A DNA stretch of 64,000 bases from Ardenticatenaceae bacterium (GTDB taxonomy: Bacteria > Chloroflexota > Anaerolineae > Promineifilales > Promineifilaceae): assembly GCA_020634565.1 (NCBI GenBank), contig JACKBN010000003.1:1-64000 (forward strand), given 5' to 3'. Shown here piece after piece: positions 61,736 to 64,000 of this stretch (the first letter of the stretch is position 1; each line of letters begins with the position of its first letter). A program made the position numbers and the translations under genes. The notes beneath the pieces are model-generated. The model was not told the origin of the DNA, did no database searches, and saw only the letters and a list, made by a program, of their open reading frames with translations.

Positions 61736-63175
61736 TTAACGAACGACCAGCGGCAGATAGAGTTGATACCCGGCTGCGCTGGCTCCCGGATCGTAGACAA
61801 ACAGATCAAACGTCTGGTTGGTATCGCCAGCGGTGAGGTTGCTGGCCAGCGAAGTGAAGGCTACAACATTCCCGTCGGCAGCAATCATCGGGCCATTGCT
61901 GTTGTTGTTCGGATTATCACCGCTGCTGGTTTCGCTGAGGCGAATCGTCTCTCCCGTTTGGCGATCGTGGAGAAAGATTTGCTGCTGTGCGCCGTTGACC
62001 CCAGAAATCAGGTTGGTGGCGGAGGAGTAGAAGGTCACGAAACGGCCGTCTGCCGTCATACTGCCCCAGCCAGAGCCGCCATTGCTTTGGCCACCGCTGC
62101 TGCTCACCGACACCCGCTCGGTAAGCACCGCGCCCGGTTCATCAAAAATGCCGTCAGCGTCGGTGTCGCGGTCACGCACAAACACGTCCAGGGCGAGATT
62201 GGTGTCGTCGGGCACCAGGTTGGTGGCGTACGAGTAGAAGGTGACAAAACGGCCGTTCCCCGCCAGCGCTGGTTGATACGATTCTGACAGATGGCCGTTA
62301 CCTTCGGTGCCATCCGTCGCCACGGAGACACGCACGGTGGTCGTCGCCCCCGGCTCGTCAAAAATGCCGTCATTATCGGCATCCCGGTCATGCACGAAAG
62401 CATCGCGCACGCTGTTCACATCATCCGGCACCAGGTTGCTGGCCCACGAGTCGAACCCGATAAAACGGCCGTCATCTGAAATGGCCCGACTGATGGTGAT
62501 AAAGCTGTCGTGGTTGCTGGGCTGCCCGTCTTGGGTTATAGAGACGCGCGTCGTCTGGCCCGTTTGCGTGTCGTGGACAAACACATCCTGGAAACCGTTG
62601 GTGTCATTGGGCACCAGGTTAGTGGCCACAGATTGAAAGGCGATGAAACGGCCGTTGCTGGAAATCGACGGGTAATCCGAGTTGCCGTTGGCCGGATTGC
62701 CATTGCTGTCCACCGACACCACGCTGGTAACGCCCGTTTGCCGGTCGTGCAAAAAGATGTCTTGGGCCACGTTGGTATCGTTTGGTACCAAATCATTGGA
62801 AAAGCTGCTGAAGGCCACGTAACGGCCGTCGCCCGAAAGCACCACGGAATATTCCGAACAACACGCGCCAAAAGCTGCCTGCGCCCCGGCCGAAGTGACC
62901 GACACGCGCTCGATTTGGCCGGTTTGCCGATCCAGCACAAAGGCGTCGCCGATGGCGTTGGTGTCGTTGGGCACCAGGGTGTTCACGTTGGAGAAGAAAG
63001 ATAGGAAACGGCCGTCTGCCGACAGCGACGGGTACAGCGTGGAATTGTTAATTGGCCCATCCACAAAGTCTGCCGGAACGCGCTGCAAGGTGACGGCGCT
63101 GCTTTGCGCCGCCACCTCCCAGGCGATGACCCAGACAAACAGGAAACAGACAAAGAAAAAATGAACTTTACGCAT
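61736..63175 (-). CDS. Exported WD40-like beta-propeller protein with LPLV tail
   Basis: A 479-residue exported protein. Signal peptide VHFFFVCFLFVWVIAWEVAAQ, then about eight PD40-like blades (SADGRFLSFFSNVNTLVPNDTN, SGDGRYVAFSSFSNDLVPNDTN). It ends AAGYQLYLPLVVR. It resembles the N-terminal part of the giant protein next to it and is probably its paralogue. Both are likely to be surface-attached through the common tail. Confidence 0.85.
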   Translation of the reverse strand: MRKVHFFFVCFLFVWVIAWEVAAQSSAVTLQRVPADFVDGPINNSTLYPSLSADGRFLSFFSNVNTLVPNDTNAIGDAFVLDRQTGQIERVSVTSAGAQAAFGACCSEYSVVLSGDGRYVAFSSFSNDLVPNDTNVAQDIFLHDRQTGVTSVVSVDSNGNPANGNSDYPSISSNGRFIAFQSVATNLVPNDTNGFQDVFVHDTQTGQTTRVSITQDGQPSNHDSFITISRAISDDGRFIGFDSWASNLVPDDVNSVRDAFVHDRDADNDGIFDEPGATTTVRVSVATDGTEGNGHLSESYQPALAGNGRFVTFYSYATNLVPDDTNLALDVFVRDRDTDADGIFDEPGAVLTERVSVSSSGGQSNGGSGWGSMTADGRFVTFYSSATNLISGVNGAQQQIFLHDRQTGETIRLSETSSGDNPNNNSNGPMIAADGNVVAFTSLASNLTAGDTNQTFDLFVYDPGASAAGYQLYLPLVVR

Positions 63176-63265
63176 TCCAATACCTTATTTTGTAGAGAGG
63201 GTGCAGCCTGTTTTGGGGCTGCATGGCCGCTCAAACATGTTGACTAAAAATCTCTAAATGAGGTT

Positions 63266-63700
63266 CTACAGCCACAAACCAATGCCAAAGCTAATCGCAT
63301 TCAGGAGAATGCTGAGCAGAATTACCTTCTGTAATGGAACCACCCGGCGACTAAGCCAATACAGCCCGACGCCTTCTCCCAGCCAGATTGCAGCTTCCAA
63401 GAGCAATAATGTGGGCCAGTAAACGGCCGTTCCCCCACTCGCCATGCCCAGCCAAAGAAGCGGCTGCGTCACGCTATTGAGCAGCAAAATCCAGCCTACC
63501 CAACGCTGAATCGGTTCGTGCCGCCACCAGCCAATGAGCCCCGCCACGCTCCCTTCCAGCAACTGCGTCCAGAACAGGGTGATGGCCAGCGGCCACCACC
63601 ACAGCGCTGCCAGGGAAAATGTGAACAGAGCAACCAGGTAAGGCGTGCCGGGCAGCGAAGCTGGCCAGATCGATCCTTTTGGCAAAACAGGCAAACGCAT
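63266..63700 (-). CDS. Membrane protein of unknown function
   Basis: A 144-residue integral membrane protein with about four hydrophobic segments (YLVALFTFSLAALWWWPLAITLFW; WVGWILLLNSVTQPLLWLGMA). No family is recognised. Its ATG overlaps the stop of the next gene upstream by one base (TGATG at 63698-63702), so they are coupled and may form a complex. Confidence 0.65.
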   Translation of the reverse strand: MRLPVLPKGSIWPASLPGTPYLVALFTFSLAALWWWPLAITLFWTQLLEGSVAGLIGWWRHEPIQRWVGWILLLNSVTQPLLWLGMASGGTAVYWPTLLLLEAAIWLGEGVGLYWLSRRVVPLQKVILLSILLNAISFGIGLWL

Positions 63701-64000
63701 CAGGCGCTTCCCCGCCGACGCGCCCAGGCAATGCCACGCAGCACCAGAACCAGGAAAATGATCAGAACAAGCAGGGCAACCAGCAAGTTAAGGTATGGGT
63801 AGCGCGAAAAAATGGAGTTAACTGTGCCGCCTGTTCGTTCAATCTCTAACCTGTCGGGGAAAACGGTGACGCGGTAGGTGTTGTTAAACGTCCGTCTTTC
63901 AAACACATTGCTGGTGCGCGTAACGCCATCGGAAAATTCAATCACCAACTGGTTATAAGTGGCGTAGCCGTAGGCTAAGGATTGGCAACCTGTCTCGGTG
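63700..64000 (-). CDS. Partial gene for a membrane protein (runs off the window)
   Basis: An open frame of 99 codons plus stop, continuing past the right edge. It ends with one hydrophobic segment (YLNLLVALLVLIIFLVLVLRGIAW) and a basic tail, as in a type I membrane protein; the outer part reads TYRVTVFPDRLEIERTGG. The N-terminus is not in the window. It is coupled to the membrane protein gene downstream. The family is not recognised. Confidence 0.55.
   Translation of the reverse strand, partial: TETGCQSLAYGYATYNQLVIEFSDGVTRTSNVFERRTFNNTYRVTVFPDRLEIERTGGTVNSIFSRYPYLNLLVALLVLIIFLVLVLRGIAWARRRGSA

Larger units (their letters stand above)
1..64000. repeat. Dispersed highly iterated palindrome ACGGCCGT (window-wide)
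   Basis: The palindromic octamer ACGGCCGT, most often extended to AACGGCCGTT, was counted by eye about 120 times, first near 131 and last near 63422. It lies in coding and intergenic DNA alike. In genes it is read in all three frames, as N-G-R, T-A-V or R-P. Base composition alone would predict only one or two copies in 64 kb. It is sparse at 7.9-10.6 kb and I found none at 36.5-40.5 kb. The behaviour is like HIP1 (GCGATCGC) of cyanobacteria, but the sequence differs. The count may be off by a few. Confidence 0.93.

Noticed and set aside
1..64000. tRNA, rRNA or prophage genes
   Set aside because: No cloverleaf, rRNA-like sequence, integrase, terminase or capsid gene was recognised by reading; a covariance-model search would be decisive.

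Overview
The window reads as chromosomal DNA of a moderately GC-rich, free-living bacterium, most likely a filamentous Chloroflexota of the Anaerolineae type. This is inferred from four things: several very large ATP-dependent MalT/LuxR and AfsR-type regulators, many exported proteins with TP-rich or acidic linkers, choice-of-anchor and beta-propeller exoproteins, and the style of the lipoproteins. No rRNA, tRNA, CRISPR array, phage module or transposase gene was recognised. The most pervasive signal is not a gene. The palindrome ACGGCCGT, usually AACGGCCGTT, occurs about 120 times by hand count, inside genes in every reading frame and between genes.

Layout. 0-5.5 kb: a small conserved protein, an AfsR/SARP-type activator bracketed by heptanucleotide hairpins, a lipoprotein and a VapBC pair. 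5.5-24.7 kb: an almost entirely leftward region with three MalT-like LuxR regulators. Between them lie two serine beta-lactamase-fold hydrolases, two MDR oxidoreductases, two DUF4386 membrane proteins, an EamA exporter, a cupin and a divergent DJ-1/AraC pair. Several of these genes are bracketed by 116-118 bp double-hairpin repeats. 24.8-36.3 kb: a beta-helix exoprotein, a UvrA2-like ATPase, a twin-HTH MerR regulator with a clear promoter/operator, a winged-helix plus nucleotidyltransferase pair (toxin-antitoxin-like), a nucleoside deaminase, an MFS transporter, a thioesterase, a phosphatase and an RlmM-like methyltransferase. 36.3-40.1 kb: a frameshifted GH36 alpha-galactosidase and a frameshifted AT-rich lipoprotein lacking the palindrome. 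40.3-48 kb: two GNAT acetyltransferases, then a leftward operon-like run of GntR-PBP regulator, TupA-type tungstate/molybdate-binding lipoprotein, DDTD protein, fused ECF ATPases, EcfT, a membrane-anchored molybdopterin-like domain and a putative EcfS. 48-64 kb: macro-domain protein, carbonic anhydrase, then a long surface/export region with tandem beta-helix proteins, paired lipoproteins and two WD40-like propeller proteins. Four of these exoproteins end in the same LPLV-x-[KR] tail.

How it works together. The STAND-type regulators probably sense small molecules and drive adjacent oxidoreductase, hydrolase and membrane genes. The 41-48 kb operon looks like oxyanion (W/Mo) uptake in which a TupA-like binding protein is paired with ECF-type transporter parts instead of TupB/TupC. 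The right end is devoted to secreted beta-helix and propeller proteins. At least eight frameshifts and one in-frame stop are visible. Six of the frameshifts sit in short homopolymers, so sequencing error must be weighed against real decay.
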